From positions 1 through 24,644 of the IMG/VR virus record IMGVR_UViG_3300026519_000641: 24,644 bases of DNA; one strand, 5' to 3'. This DNA comes from a virus. Within the stretch, counting starts at the first letter, position 1, and every line of letters starts with the position of its first letter. Below the pieces are notes generated by a model. That model saw only the letters and a list, made by a program, of their open reading frames with translations. It was not told the origin of the DNA and made no database searches. Position numbers and translations under genes: made by a program. This document shows, piece by piece, positions 13,997 through 21,051 of the stretch.

Positions 13997-14233
13997 CTAT
14001 GATGTTTCCAGCCCCAGTTCTTTGCGCAGAAGGGCGTTGGCGCGGGTTTGCCAGCCGCGGCCATCCCGCTTCAGACGCTCGATCACATCGGGATCCAGCA
14101 TGATGGTCACGCGCTGCTTGCGTTCGCCGGCCGGTTTGGGCGGGCGGCCGCGCCGTGCGGATTTGAAGAAGGCGTCGTCCAGCTCGCGGACCTCGCCGGT
14201 CGGGTCGGTGTATGGTTCAGGTTTCTTTGGCAT
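13997..14233 (-). CDS. brnA: BrnA antitoxin
   Basis: The 78-aa protein has the BrnA pattern: an acidic, flexible N-terminal part that wraps the toxin (YTDPTGEVRELDDAFFKSAR), RGRPPKP, then a ribbon-helix-helix domain (KQRVTIMLDPDVIERLKRDG, then WQTRANALLRKEL). It neutralises BrnT and represses the operon. Its start overlaps the brnT end by 17 bases, the usual toxin-first order. The pair runs against the replication operon and ends 16 bases past the helicase stop, as an inserted accessory module would. Confidence 0.92.
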   Translation of the reverse strand: MPKKPEPYTDPTGEVRELDDAFFKSARRGRPPKPAGERKQRVTIMLDPDVIERLKRDGRGWQTRANALLRKELGLETS

Positions 14234-14498
14234 ATCTGGCCACCTCTCGTTTGTTCGCCTTGCGCAGGCTGATGATGCGGATGTTGTCGCCGCGCCAGCA
14301 CCATGCGCAGACGTGCAGGCGCTGGCCGACGGGGGCGATGCTGACAAAGCGCCGCTCTCCATAATCGGTGCGGGTATCTGTGACGGTCATGGCGGCGTCC
14401 CAGTCAAAGCGCTGCATGGCGGTGAAATCCACGCCGTGCTTGGCGATGTTGTTGTCGCGCTTGCTGTTGTCCCATTCGTATGTGATTCCGCCTCCCAT
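14217..14498 (-). CDS. brnT: BrnT ribonuclease toxin
   Basis: The protein contains YEWDNSKRDNNIAKHGVDF, the hallmark BrnT opening, later RFVSIAPVGQRLHVCAWCWR and the closing IRIISLRKANKREVARY. BrnT is a RelE-fold RNase that cleaves RNA and halts growth. From the ATG at 14498 it is 93 aa, the usual length. An in-frame GTG at 14525 would add nine residues and lie within the promoter palindrome, so it is less likely, though no Shine-Dalgarno precedes the ATG. In a lysogen it could stabilise the prophage or act in phage defence. Confidence 0.92.
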   Translation of the reverse strand: MGGGITYEWDNSKRDNNIAKHGVDFTAMQRFDWDAAMTVTDTRTDYGERRFVSIAPVGQRLHVCAWCWRGDNIRIISLRKANKREVARYAKET

Positions 14499-14500
14499 GC

Positions 14501-14556
14501 AATTATTGTATGTATAAATATTCACGATTGCAAGAATATTTATGAATACAATAATT
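14501..14556 (-). promoter_or_regulatory. Palindromic brnTA operator/promoter region
   Basis: Two 23-bp arms (14501-14523 and 14534-14556) are inverted copies with two mismatches and a 10-bp centre. The stretch is very AT-rich, unlike its surroundings, and lies immediately upstream of brnT, where BrnA is known to bind in other systems. Confidence 0.7.
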
Positions 14557-14691
14557 ATATATTCAACATGACAATTCGAAAGATAGCTGGCGAGGCGCGG
14601 ATGCGTGACCGGGCCGGTTCGTGCTATTTGGCCGAGAGCTATCGCGATGGGAGGGCCGAACCCGCACCCGATGTTGGTCAGTTCTTCGAAT

Positions 14692-14708
14692 GGGAGGGTA
14701 ACCCTCCC
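14692..14708. repeat. 17-bp palindrome, copy 1
   Basis: GGGAGGGTAACCCTCCC is palindromic around its central base; the exact reverse complement recurs at 14981-14997, 289 bases away. Confidence 0.85.
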
Positions 14709-14780
14709 AGACCGGGAGGGTGGATGCGCAAAGGGGGTGTGGGGAAAAGTGATGTTTGTCAGATGGTTGCGCGGAAATCT

Positions 14781-14805
14781 GGGAGGCTAGGGAGGCTAGG
14801 GAGGC
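14781..14805 (+). repeat. Tandem 9-bp repeats GGGAGGCTA
   Basis: Two full copies of GGGAGGCTA and a third partial copy (GGGAGGC) follow each other with a 9-bp period. The inverted version occurs at 14888-14910. Confidence 0.85.
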
Positions 14806-14887
14806 AATTTTCGGCTACGCGCGTGCGCGAGGGGGTGGGGTGCTGGAAAGGCCGAAAAGAGGACTCACGCGTAAGGGTCAAATCATC

Positions 14888-14910
14888 CTCCCTACGTTCC
14901 CTAGCCTCCC
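14888..14910 (-). repeat. Inverted copy of the 9-bp repeat array
   Basis: Read on the minus strand this is GGGAGGCTA, GGGAACGTA, GGGAG, again at 9-bp period. With 14781-14805 it forms an imperfect inverted repeat with about 82 bases between the arms. Confidence 0.8.
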
Positions 14911-14980
14911 ACATCCGGTTTTTAACTTAAAATTATCAACGGGTTAATGGTCACTATTTTCAGGGAGGATAGAAATATCA

Positions 14981-14997
14981 GGGAGGGTTACCCTCCC
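14981..14997. repeat. 17-bp palindrome, copy 2
   Basis: GGGAGGGTTACCCTCCC is the exact reverse complement of the palindrome at 14692-14708. Together they bracket the GGGAGG repeat region. Confidence 0.85.
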
Positions 14998-15092
14998 AAA
15001 CAGGAAAGCGGAGTTATGGCCGCAACCAAATGTAGTAGTGATGTTGTGGCAAGCCACAAAATATAGAAAACGAGCAGCAAGGAAGTGTGAAA

Positions 15093-15752
15093 ATGCCCAG
15101 AGCCAGAAGAAAACCAGCCGCATTGTCGATGACGGACGCCGTGATTGTCGGGGTGTCGCGCAATCAGGACTACGACCTCGGTGCGCCGACGCATTTCCGT
15201 TTGCGACCGGAATGCCGGACCGGCGGCGTTGCCCTGTGTCGCGATCTGGCCGCCAGCGAGGCGAAGGTTCGCCGCGCGGCGCGGGTGGCCGCCAACCGAC
15301 CGGTGCCTGGCGCCCGTGCGACGCGTATGCTGAAGCGCGAGGCGGTTGATGGCGATGTCAATGGCCGGCAGCGTGTGCGCGAAATGCATCCGTTGCAGGT
15401 TATGTACAAGGCGGGTGCCGTATCATTGCCCGAGTGTGCCGCCGGAATGAAGTTGTTCGAGGCGTGGGAAGAAACAGGGCGCAGCCCGTCCGTGGATCTG
15501 TCGCAGGATCGGGTAGACACATCCAGCAATCCGGCCGGTACGGAGGACAGGATCGCGATGTTGCAACGGTTCAGCCGGATCTGGCGCCTGCTGCCGGTCG
15601 AAGGGCGTGACGTTTGCTTCCACGTTTGTTGCGAGGGCCGGTTCCTGCGGGACGGGTTTAGCCGGAACAGTAGAGAGATGGTGGCCGCGGTCGAGGTGTT
15701 GCGGATGGCGCTTGGCGTTCTGGCCGACGCGATGGCTGACGGGAAATTTTGA
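15093..15752 (+). CDS. Unknown phage protein, possible late regulator
   Basis: The 219-aa protein has a very basic N-terminal third (MPRARRKPAA, then SEAKVRRAARVAANRPVPGA) and a helical C-terminal part from HPLQVMYKAGAVSLPECAAG to the end. The HPL...AG.L....AAG...EAW pattern recalls small alphaproteobacterial regulators such as DUF6456-type proteins; this is from memory and uncertain. AAGGAAG lies seven bases before the ATG at 15093. It is the last gene before a strong terminator that precedes the tRNA and the whole late operon, the place where phages often encode a late activator or antiterminator (inference). Confidence 0.6.
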   Translation: MPRARRKPAALSMTDAVIVGVSRNQDYDLGAPTHFRLRPECRTGGVALCRDLAASEAKVRRAARVAANRPVPGARATRMLKREAVDGDVNGRQRVREMHPLQVMYKAGAVSLPECAAGMKLFEAWEETGRSPSVDLSQDRVDTSSNPAGTEDRIAMLQRFSRIWRLLPVEGRDVCFHVCCEGRFLRDGFSRNSREMVAAVEVLRMALGVLADAMADGKF

Positions 15753-15807
15753 AATAGTATTTGCCAAGTCCGCGAATCGCTTGTACCTTCTGCATATTCC
15801 AAAGATG

Positions 15808-15846
15808 GGCCCGACGGAGCAAAATCTCCGTATCGGGCCTTTCTTA
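15808..15846 (+). terminator. Rho-independent terminator before the late genes
   Basis: GGCCCGA-CGGAG and CTCCG-TA-TCGGGCC pair in a 12-bp stem with a 2-base bulge and a 6-base loop, followed by TTTCTT. It separates the replication operon from the tRNA and head genes. Confidence 0.85.
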
Positions 15847-15863
15847 TGGCCAATCCATTTATT

Positions 15864-15939
15864 GTCAGGGTGGAGCAGTCGGTAGCTCGCGTGGCTCATA
15901 ACCACGAGGTCGCAGGTTCGAGTCCTGCCCCTGCAACCA
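15864..15939 (+). tRNA. tRNA-Met(CAT), initiator-like
   Basis: The sequence folds as a tRNA: D-arm GAGC/GCTC, anticodon stem CGTGG/CCACG with loop CTCATAA (CAT), T-arm GCAGG-TTCGAGT-CCTGC and an encoded CCA end. Initiator traits are the A11:T24 D-stem pair and the lack of a 1:72 pair. The usual three G:C pairs in the anticodon stem are reduced to two, with T:A at the third. Acceptor position 2 also appears unpaired because of an extra T near the 5' end, so only five acceptor pairs form. It may be charged poorly or processed unusually. It lies after a terminator and before the late genes. Confidence 0.8.
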
Positions 15940-15969
15940 GATCGCCAGCGGCGCAAAGAGGAGAACGAG

Positions 15970-16326
15970 ATGGGCATTATGACACTTCAGGAGATCAAGT
16001 CGACGGGCCTTGCGCCGTCGTTTGCTGCGGTGGCTTCCGCCGATGTGATCGAAACGGCAGGTGATGACCGCGTTATGCTGTACGTAAAGAATGGCGGCAG
16101 CAGCTCGATTAACGTAACCGTTTCGGCGGTCAATACATCCGTCGATGTCCTTGGTGTCGGCTCTCTGGCAGTTGATGACATGGTTGTGGCTGTAGCGGCC
16201 GGTGCGGAGAAGATCATCGGGCCGTTCGCAGCCGCGTATCGCGACGGCGACGGCACGGTATCGGTCGCATACTCCGCGACAACTTCGGTAACCGCAGCTG
16301 CGCTGAAGCTGAAACGCATTCCCTAA
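15970..16326 (+). CDS. Small beta-rich phage protein, possibly capsid accessory
   Basis: The 118-aa protein is rich in Val, Ala, Ser and Thr with alternating patterns (RVMLYVKNGGSSSINVTVSA, DDMVVAVAAGAEKIIGPFAA), typical of a beta sandwich, and lacks catalytic motifs. GAGGAG precedes the ATG at 15970. It resembles small head-decoration or head-fibre proteins in composition, but its place ahead of the HNH and terminase genes is unusual for those. No firm family. Confidence 0.55.
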   Translation: MGIMTLQEIKSTGLAPSFAAVASADVIETAGDDRVMLYVKNGGSSSINVTVSAVNTSVDVLGVGSLAVDDMVVAVAAGAEKIIGPFAAAYRDGDGTVSVAYSATTSVTAAALKLKRIP

Positions 16327-16692
16327 ATGGGAAGGCTGACCAACCTCAAGCCGCGCCTTGGCGTCCAGCGACAGCGGCTTGAACGGGTTGGTGTCGGAAA
16401 TCGAGATCGCGATCGGGTAGCTGCAAATCCGTCGCGCGCCTGGTACAATACTAAACGCTGGCGGGAGCTTCGCCAAAAGGTTCTTATTCGCGACGGATAT
16501 TTGTGTCAGAAAACCGGCGAGATATTGAGCGGAAAATATCCGGCTCCGAACAGCCCGGTTGTTGACCACATCCGCCCGCATCGTGGCGATGAAAAGCTAT
16601 TCTGGGACATCGACAACCTGCAGTCTGTGTCGAAGGCATACCATGACGGAGACAAGCAGCGCATTGAAAAGGGGGGGGTGGTCAAACTCTAA
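16327..16692 (+). CDS. HNH endonuclease
   Basis: The 121-aa protein has a basic N-terminal part (WYNTKRWRELRQKVLIRDGY) and an HNH core: VVDHIRPHRGDEKLFWDIDNLQSV, with His-Asn-His provided by DHI, DNLQ and the AYHDGDKQR segment. In HK97-like phages the HNH protein next to terminase is needed for packaging-linked DNA cleavage. The zinc cysteines seen in many HNH proteins are mostly absent (one Cys in LCQKTG, SKAYH in place of CxxCH), which I believe is normal for this subfamily. The ATG directly follows the preceding stop. Confidence 0.9.
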   Translation: MGRLTNLKPRLGVQRQRLERVGVGNRDRDRVAANPSRAWYNTKRWRELRQKVLIRDGYLCQKTGEILSGKYPAPNSPVVDHIRPHRGDEKLFWDIDNLQSVSKAYHDGDKQRIEKGGVVKL

Positions 16693-16742
16693 CCACCTAC
16701 CAGCGCAATACCCACCGCCATATAATTCGGAGATTTTTTCCT

Positions 16743-17213
16743 TTGGATCATGAAATTTCGCCAGACCAGCATGATGTTGATCTGTTCGGCAACGCTGTCG
16801 AGCCGATCCGCGATAGACGCGGGCGGCCAAGTTACAAAAAAACAAAGGAAAATCAGGACTTTGTATCCGTGCGCGCTGCGGCTGGCTGGACGCAGCAGCG
16901 TATTGCGGAAGACATGGGGATCGATGCGAAGACGCTTCGAAAGAATTTTTCCCGCGAGCTGGAAAATGGTGCGGTGTTCATCGAGGGGATGGCTCTCGAT
17001 GTCCTGATGAAAAAAACACGTGAAGGTCACGTGCCATCAATCCGGTTGCTTCTGGATCGTATCGATCCGAGATCCGCGATCGGGAAGCGCTCCGGCTCCG
17101 AAAAGACGAAGCCGACACCAAAGCCGGGCAAGAAGGAACATCTGCGCGTCGAGGCAGGAAAGCCGTCAGGTGGTTGGGCTGGTCGCTTGCCCGGGTTCGA
17201 AAAGGCAAACTAG
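16743..17213 (+). CDS. terS: Terminase small subunit
   Basis: The 156-aa protein has DLFGNAVEPIRDRRGRPSYK, then a DNA-binding HTH (AAGWTQQRIAEDMGIDAKTL, RKNFSRELENGA) and a helical oligomerisation segment; the C-terminus (PSGGWAGRLPGFEKAN) would contact the large subunit. It recognises the packaging site on phage DNA. The start is a TTG at 16743 with GGAG twelve bases before it; no in-frame ATG precedes the conserved part. The gene ends directly before the large subunit start. Confidence 0.88.
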   Translation: MDHEISPDQHDVDLFGNAVEPIRDRRGRPSYKKTKENQDFVSVRAAAGWTQQRIAEDMGIDAKTLRKNFSRELENGAVFIEGMALDVLMKKTREGHVPSIRLLLDRIDPRSAIGKRSGSEKTKPTPKPGKKEHLRVEAGKPSGGWAGRLPGFEKAN

Positions 17214-18914
17214 GTGGCTTTCGATTTTTCGTGCCCGGACTGGGCTGAAAAGCTCGCGGCCGGAAGTACACCAATTGCTGATCTGCCGCTGGATATGGAT
17301 GCCGCCGAGGAAGCTGTGGCGATTTACAACAATCTGCACCTTCCGGATGTGCCTGGAACGCCTGCGCTCGAAGAGGCGGGGGGCGAGTGGATGAGAGATA
17401 TTATTCGCGCGGTGTTCGGTTCGACCGAGGCCAGCACGAATATCAGAATGGTCGGCGAGGTATTCTGCCTCGTCCCCAAAAAAAACAGTAAGACGACAAA
17501 CGCGGCTGCGTTGGCCATCACCTTTCTGCTGTTGAACCAGCGAAAGCATGCGGATCTTCTTCTGATCGGACCGACGCAGAAAATTTCCGAGACAGCGTTT
17601 GAGCAAGCAAAAGGTATGATCGAGGCGGACCCAGAGGGATATCTGCAAAAACGGTTCCACATTCAGGATCACAAGAAAACGATACAGGACAGGGTGACCA
17701 AGGCGCGGCTGATGGTCCGGACATTCGGAATGGAGGTTCTGACCGGGGTTAAGCCGATTTTCGTCGTTATCGACGAGGTGCATATCCTCGGAGGCATTCC
17801 ATATTCTGCGGATGTACTTCGCCAGATCAGGGGTGGAATGCTCCCGTTTCCGGAAGCCTTGCTGTTCATGATTACTACACAAAGCGATCATCTGCCATCT
17901 GGAGTATTTAAATCTGAGCTCCAGTATGCACGAGGGGTACGGGATGGGCGCATCACTGAGGGGGTGAGGTTGCTGCCGGTGCTGTACGAATTTCCAGAGG
18001 AGATTCAGAGAAGCGAGGACAAGCTGTGGCTGGATCCGGATATCTGGTACATGGTCACGCCGAATGTCGGCCGTTCGATTTCGATCGACAGGATGGTCAC
18101 GGCCTTCCAGCGCGCCCAGGAGGACGGCGACGAGGAGGTTGCAGCATGGGCGACGCAACACCTGAATGTCGAGGTCGGATTGGCTCTGCACTCCAACAGG
18201 TGGCTGGGCGCCGACTACTGGCTGGCGGCCGGCGACAAAAGTGTAACGCTGGATTCGATAATGGACAGCGCCGAAGTGTGCTGCGTCGGCATTGACGGTG
18301 GAGGTCTTGACGATCTGCTTGGCGTCGCTGTGATTGGTCGCCACCGGAAAACAAAGCAATGGATGCACTGGGCGAAGGCCTGGGCACACCCAGATGTTTT
18401 ACGTCGCCGCAAGAGTATCGCCGGAAGGTTGGAAGAATTTGCAAGGCTTGGGCAGCTGACGATCTGCACGGAGCCGACGCAGGACATCATTGAGGTTGCC
18501 GATATTATCGACCAGCTGAACAGTAGCCGGCTGCTCCCGGCATCGGCCGCCGTCGGTCTAGATCCATACGGAGTTGCGGCTCTGATTGATGAAATTTCCA
18601 GCCGGAATATCCCGGACGATATGATGCTCGGTATTGGACAGGGCACACGTTTATCGCCAGCCATCTGGGGACTGGAGCGTAAACTCAAGGACGGAACATT
18701 CGTTCACGGAGGGCAGGAGCTTATGGCGTGGTGTGTCGAAAATGCTGTTGCCGAACAGCGGGGAAACGCGATTTTGATTACAAAACAAACGGCCGGAAAG
18801 TCGAAAATCGACCCGCTGGTGGCAACTTACAACGCTGTGATGCTGATGGCGCGCAATCCGGAAGCATCGTCCACGGAGTCGGTTTATAGCCGCCGTGGCC
18901 TGCTGATGGTGTGA
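17214..18914 (+). CDS. terL: Terminase large subunit
   Basis: The 566-aa protein matches Terminase_1 length and layout. The N-terminal ATPase has a variant Walker A VPKKNSKTT (about 88-96) and Walker B IFVVIDE (about 182-188), and the C-terminal RNase H-like nuclease begins at VGIDGGGLDDLLG. It powers DNA translocation into the prohead and cuts concatemers. The GTG start directly follows the small-subunit stop codon. Confidence 0.95.
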   Translation: MAFDFSCPDWAEKLAAGSTPIADLPLDMDAAEEAVAIYNNLHLPDVPGTPALEEAGGEWMRDIIRAVFGSTEASTNIRMVGEVFCLVPKKNSKTTNAAALAITFLLLNQRKHADLLLIGPTQKISETAFEQAKGMIEADPEGYLQKRFHIQDHKKTIQDRVTKARLMVRTFGMEVLTGVKPIFVVIDEVHILGGIPYSADVLRQIRGGMLPFPEALLFMITTQSDHLPSGVFKSELQYARGVRDGRITEGVRLLPVLYEFPEEIQRSEDKLWLDPDIWYMVTPNVGRSISIDRMVTAFQRAQEDGDEEVAAWATQHLNVEVGLALHSNRWLGADYWLAAGDKSVTLDSIMDSAEVCCVGIDGGGLDDLLGVAVIGRHRKTKQWMHWAKAWAHPDVLRRRKSIAGRLEEFARLGQLTICTEPTQDIIEVADIIDQLNSSRLLPASAAVGLDPYGVAALIDEISSRNIPDDMMLGIGQGTRLSPAIWGLERKLKDGTFVHGGQELMAWCVENAVAEQRGNAILITKQTAGKSKIDPLVATYNAVMLMARNPEASSTESVYSRRGLLMV

Positions 18915-18915
18915 T

Positions 18916-20169
18916 ATGGGCGTTCTTGATATTTTCCGCAGGCAGGCTTCGCAGACGCTGCGGCCCTCTCCGCGAGCAATGGCTATAGACGGCGGCAAAA
19001 CAATCACGACTTCGGCAGATCTAGAAGAGGCACTGCGTGGTTCTATGAAGTCGGGCAGTATTGCGGTAAATTCAAACAGCGCAATGCATGTGGCTGCGGT
19101 CTATGCGTGCATCAGAATACTTTCAGGTTCTGTTGCAAATGTGCCGTTGCACGTAAAGCGCCGGGATAAAACAGGCGCACGTTACGATGCGCCGGATACG
19201 GCTTTGTGGAAATTGTTGCGGGGCAGGCCCAACCAGTTTCAAACGGCCAGACAGTTCCGGCGTGCAATGCAGGTCGATGTTCTGTCTGAATACGGTAATG
19301 GATATGCTGTTATAACTCGCGGCACAAGAGGAGAGCCGATTCAGCTGATACGGCTGAACCCAGCGAGGGTAACCGTCAAGCAGAATCGGGATCTAACGAA
19401 GGTATTCGAATATCATGATGAAAACGGGGCGTTTCACCGGTATCAGCAGGATGAGATTTTTCACCTTTTCGGTTTGTCGCTTGACGGCATTTCTGGCGTC
19501 GGACCTATCAAATATGCCCGTGAAGCGATCGGGGATTCACTGGCTCTTGCGCAGCATGGCTCTACGGTGTTTCGCAACGGCGCCCGTGTTTCCGGTGTGC
19601 TGGAGACAGACAAGGTTATCGGACAGGAAGGCATTTCGGCGCTGAAGGAAAGCCTCGAGGCTTTTCGTGCCGGTGGTGACAATGAGGGCAAAGACCTGGT
19701 TCTGGAGGACGGCCTTAAATACAAGGCCATGGCGATGTCGTCGCAAGATCTTCAGTGGATCGAGGCGCGGTCATTCGGACGAGCCGATATCGCTATGTTC
19801 TACGGGGTTCCGCCGCATATGCTCGGCGTCACCGAAAAAAGCACCAGCTGGGGGGCCGGCATCGAGGAACAGACGTTAGGCTTCCTCGCCTACACACTCG
19901 AGGATCATCTGACCATGTGGGAGGATGCGATCGAAGCCCACCTGACAAATCCTGATGACGGCATTTATGCCCGCTTCAACCGCGCAGCCCTGATCCGAAG
20001 CGACACGGGGCGGCGAAAAGAGTTTTACACCGGAATGGTCCAGTGGGGCCTTATGAGTCCGAACGAGGTCCGGGCGCTGGAGGACATGAACCCGCGTGAA
20101 GGTGGCGACATCTACTATCAGCCGCCGAACACAGCCGGAGAGCCACAGAAAATGGAGCCGAGGAAATGA
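18916..20169 (+). CDS. Portal protein (HK97 family)
   Basis: The 417-aa protein shows the HK97-type portal pattern: AVYACIRILSGSVANVPLHV, LLRGRPNQFQTARQFRRAMQ, GNGYAVITR, then IFHLFGLSLDGISGVGPIKY and FYGVPPHMLGVTEKSTSWGA. It forms the dodecameric DNA channel at one capsid vertex. The length is normal for the family. The ATG follows the terminase stop by one base, and the end overlaps the protease start (ATGA). Confidence 0.96.
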   Translation: MGVLDIFRRQASQTLRPSPRAMAIDGGKTITTSADLEEALRGSMKSGSIAVNSNSAMHVAAVYACIRILSGSVANVPLHVKRRDKTGARYDAPDTALWKLLRGRPNQFQTARQFRRAMQVDVLSEYGNGYAVITRGTRGEPIQLIRLNPARVTVKQNRDLTKVFEYHDENGAFHRYQQDEIFHLFGLSLDGISGVGPIKYAREAIGDSLALAQHGSTVFRNGARVSGVLETDKVIGQEGISALKESLEAFRAGGDNEGKDLVLEDGLKYKAMAMSSQDLQWIEARSFGRADIAMFYGVPPHMLGVTEKSTSWGAGIEEQTLGFLAYTLEDHLTMWEDAIEAHLTNPDDGIYARFNRAALIRSDTGRRKEFYTGMVQWGLMSPNEVRALEDMNPREGGDIYYQPPNTAGEPQKMEPRK

Positions 20170-21038
20170 GCCTTCGCAATTTGCCAAAGATAAATGTTGG
20201 TCAGCGCCCGCAAAACTTCCAGTGGGACGCGCCGTCAGATGTCCTCGCTAAATGGGCCGAGGCGCCTCTTGCCGCAGATAGTGGCGGCAACAATACGATC
20301 ACCGTGTTTGATGTGATCGGCGAGGATCCGTGGACCGGCGGCGGCGTAACTGCAAAACGCGTCTCGGCGGCACTGCGTGCGATCGGCAACAAGGATGTGA
20401 CGGTCAAAATCAATAGCCCCGGCGGCGACATGTTCGAAGGGATCGCCATTTACAATCTTTTGCGGGAACACCCTGCGGTGGTCACGATCGAAATCGTCGG
20501 CTGGGCGGCGTCCGCAGCGTCAGTCATTGCGATGGCCGGAGATGAAATCCGCATGGGTCTCGGGACTTTCCTGATGATCCACAACGCATGGGGCGCTGTG
20601 GTCGGAAATCGTCACGACATGCGCGAGGCTGCGGATCTGTTCGAAAGCTTTGATGCGGCTATGGTGGATATTTACGTGGCGCGTGCCGGCAGCGAGCGGG
20701 ATGACGTTGTTGCGCTCATGGATGCCGAAACGTTCATGGGGCCGAGCGACGCCAAGGCCAATGGGTTTGTAGACGTGATAGACGAGTCCCTGGACCAAGT
20801 ACCCCTGGACCAGACAGAAGGTAAGATGCAGGGCGGAAGTCAGCGCTCCATTCAGGCCCGCCGCCAGATCGAGGCGGCGCTGGCAAAATCAGGATATTCC
20901 CGTCGCGATCGCAGCCAGATGCTGGCCGAAATCGTTGACGATACGGTGGCCCCGCGAGATGCAAGCCACGACCACGCCGCGCGCGATGCAGGCACAATCG
21001 CTGCTTTCGAGCAGCTCATCAATTCCATGAAAAGCTAG
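20166..21038 (+). CDS. Head maturation protease (ClpP-type)
   Basis: The 290-aa protein is an S14 ClpP-like protease: KINSPGGDMFEGIAIYNLL, nucleophile Ser116 in GWAASAAS, and His139 in FLMIHNAW; the acidic member is probably in the following helical region. A flexible C-terminal part (about 220-290) carries many charged residues. It removes the capsid scaffold during prohead maturation. It lies between portal and capsid genes as in HK97-like phages and overlaps the portal stop (ATGA). Confidence 0.95.
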   Translation: MSLRNLPKINVGQRPQNFQWDAPSDVLAKWAEAPLAADSGGNNTITVFDVIGEDPWTGGGVTAKRVSAALRAIGNKDVTVKINSPGGDMFEGIAIYNLLREHPAVVTIEIVGWAASAASVIAMAGDEIRMGLGTFLMIHNAWGAVVGNRHDMREAADLFESFDAAMVDIYVARAGSERDDVVALMDAETFMGPSDAKANGFVDVIDESLDQVPLDQTEGKMQGGSQRSIQARRQIEAALAKSGYSRRDRSQMLAEIVDDTVAPRDASHDHAARDAGTIAAFEQLINSMKS

Positions 21039-21051
21039 AGAGGACAACAAC

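Larger units (their letters stand above)
14557..15092. other. Repeat-rich non-coding region, candidate phage origin
   Basis: No credible gene is present in these 536 bases. It holds at least nine GGGAGG-type elements on both strands: two 17-bp palindromes (14692-14708, 14981-14997), a 9-bp direct repeat array (14781-14805) and its inverted counterpart (14888-14910), plus single copies near 14649, 14714 and 14963. An AT-rich segment at 14918-14960 lies between. The position next to a P4-type helicase gene suggests an origin. It could also be the leader and promoter region of the next gene: TTATCA (14933-14938), 16 bases, TATTTT (14955-14960). Confidence 0.5.

Noticed and set aside
12031-14064. 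677-codon open frame on the minus strand
   Set aside because: It is the antisense shadow of the primase-helicase gene, with His/Arg/Leu-rich composition typical of GC-rich reverse frames and no domain.
14568-14930. Possible 120-codon gene in the repeat region
   Set aside because: No ribosome binding site, odd composition produced by the GGGAGG repeats, and no recognisable segment; treated as non-coding.
14692-14997. Repeats considered as a CRISPR array
   Set aside because: Repeat units are short, irregularly spaced and in both orientations; there are no equal-length spacers or cas genes.
15017-15067. 16-codon frame after GCGGAG upstream of the gene at 15093
   Set aside because: Too short to judge; it could be a leader peptide but there is no further support.
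16327-16692. HNH gene considered degenerate because the usual zinc cysteines are missing
   Set aside because: The His-Asn-His core and flanking PHRGD...LFWD pattern are intact, and I recall phage members of this subfamily with the same SKA(Y/W)H sequence.
17214-18389. 407-codon minus-strand frame within the terminase gene
   Set aside because: Antisense shadow of the large terminase, which has Walker motifs and a nuclease start on the plus strand.
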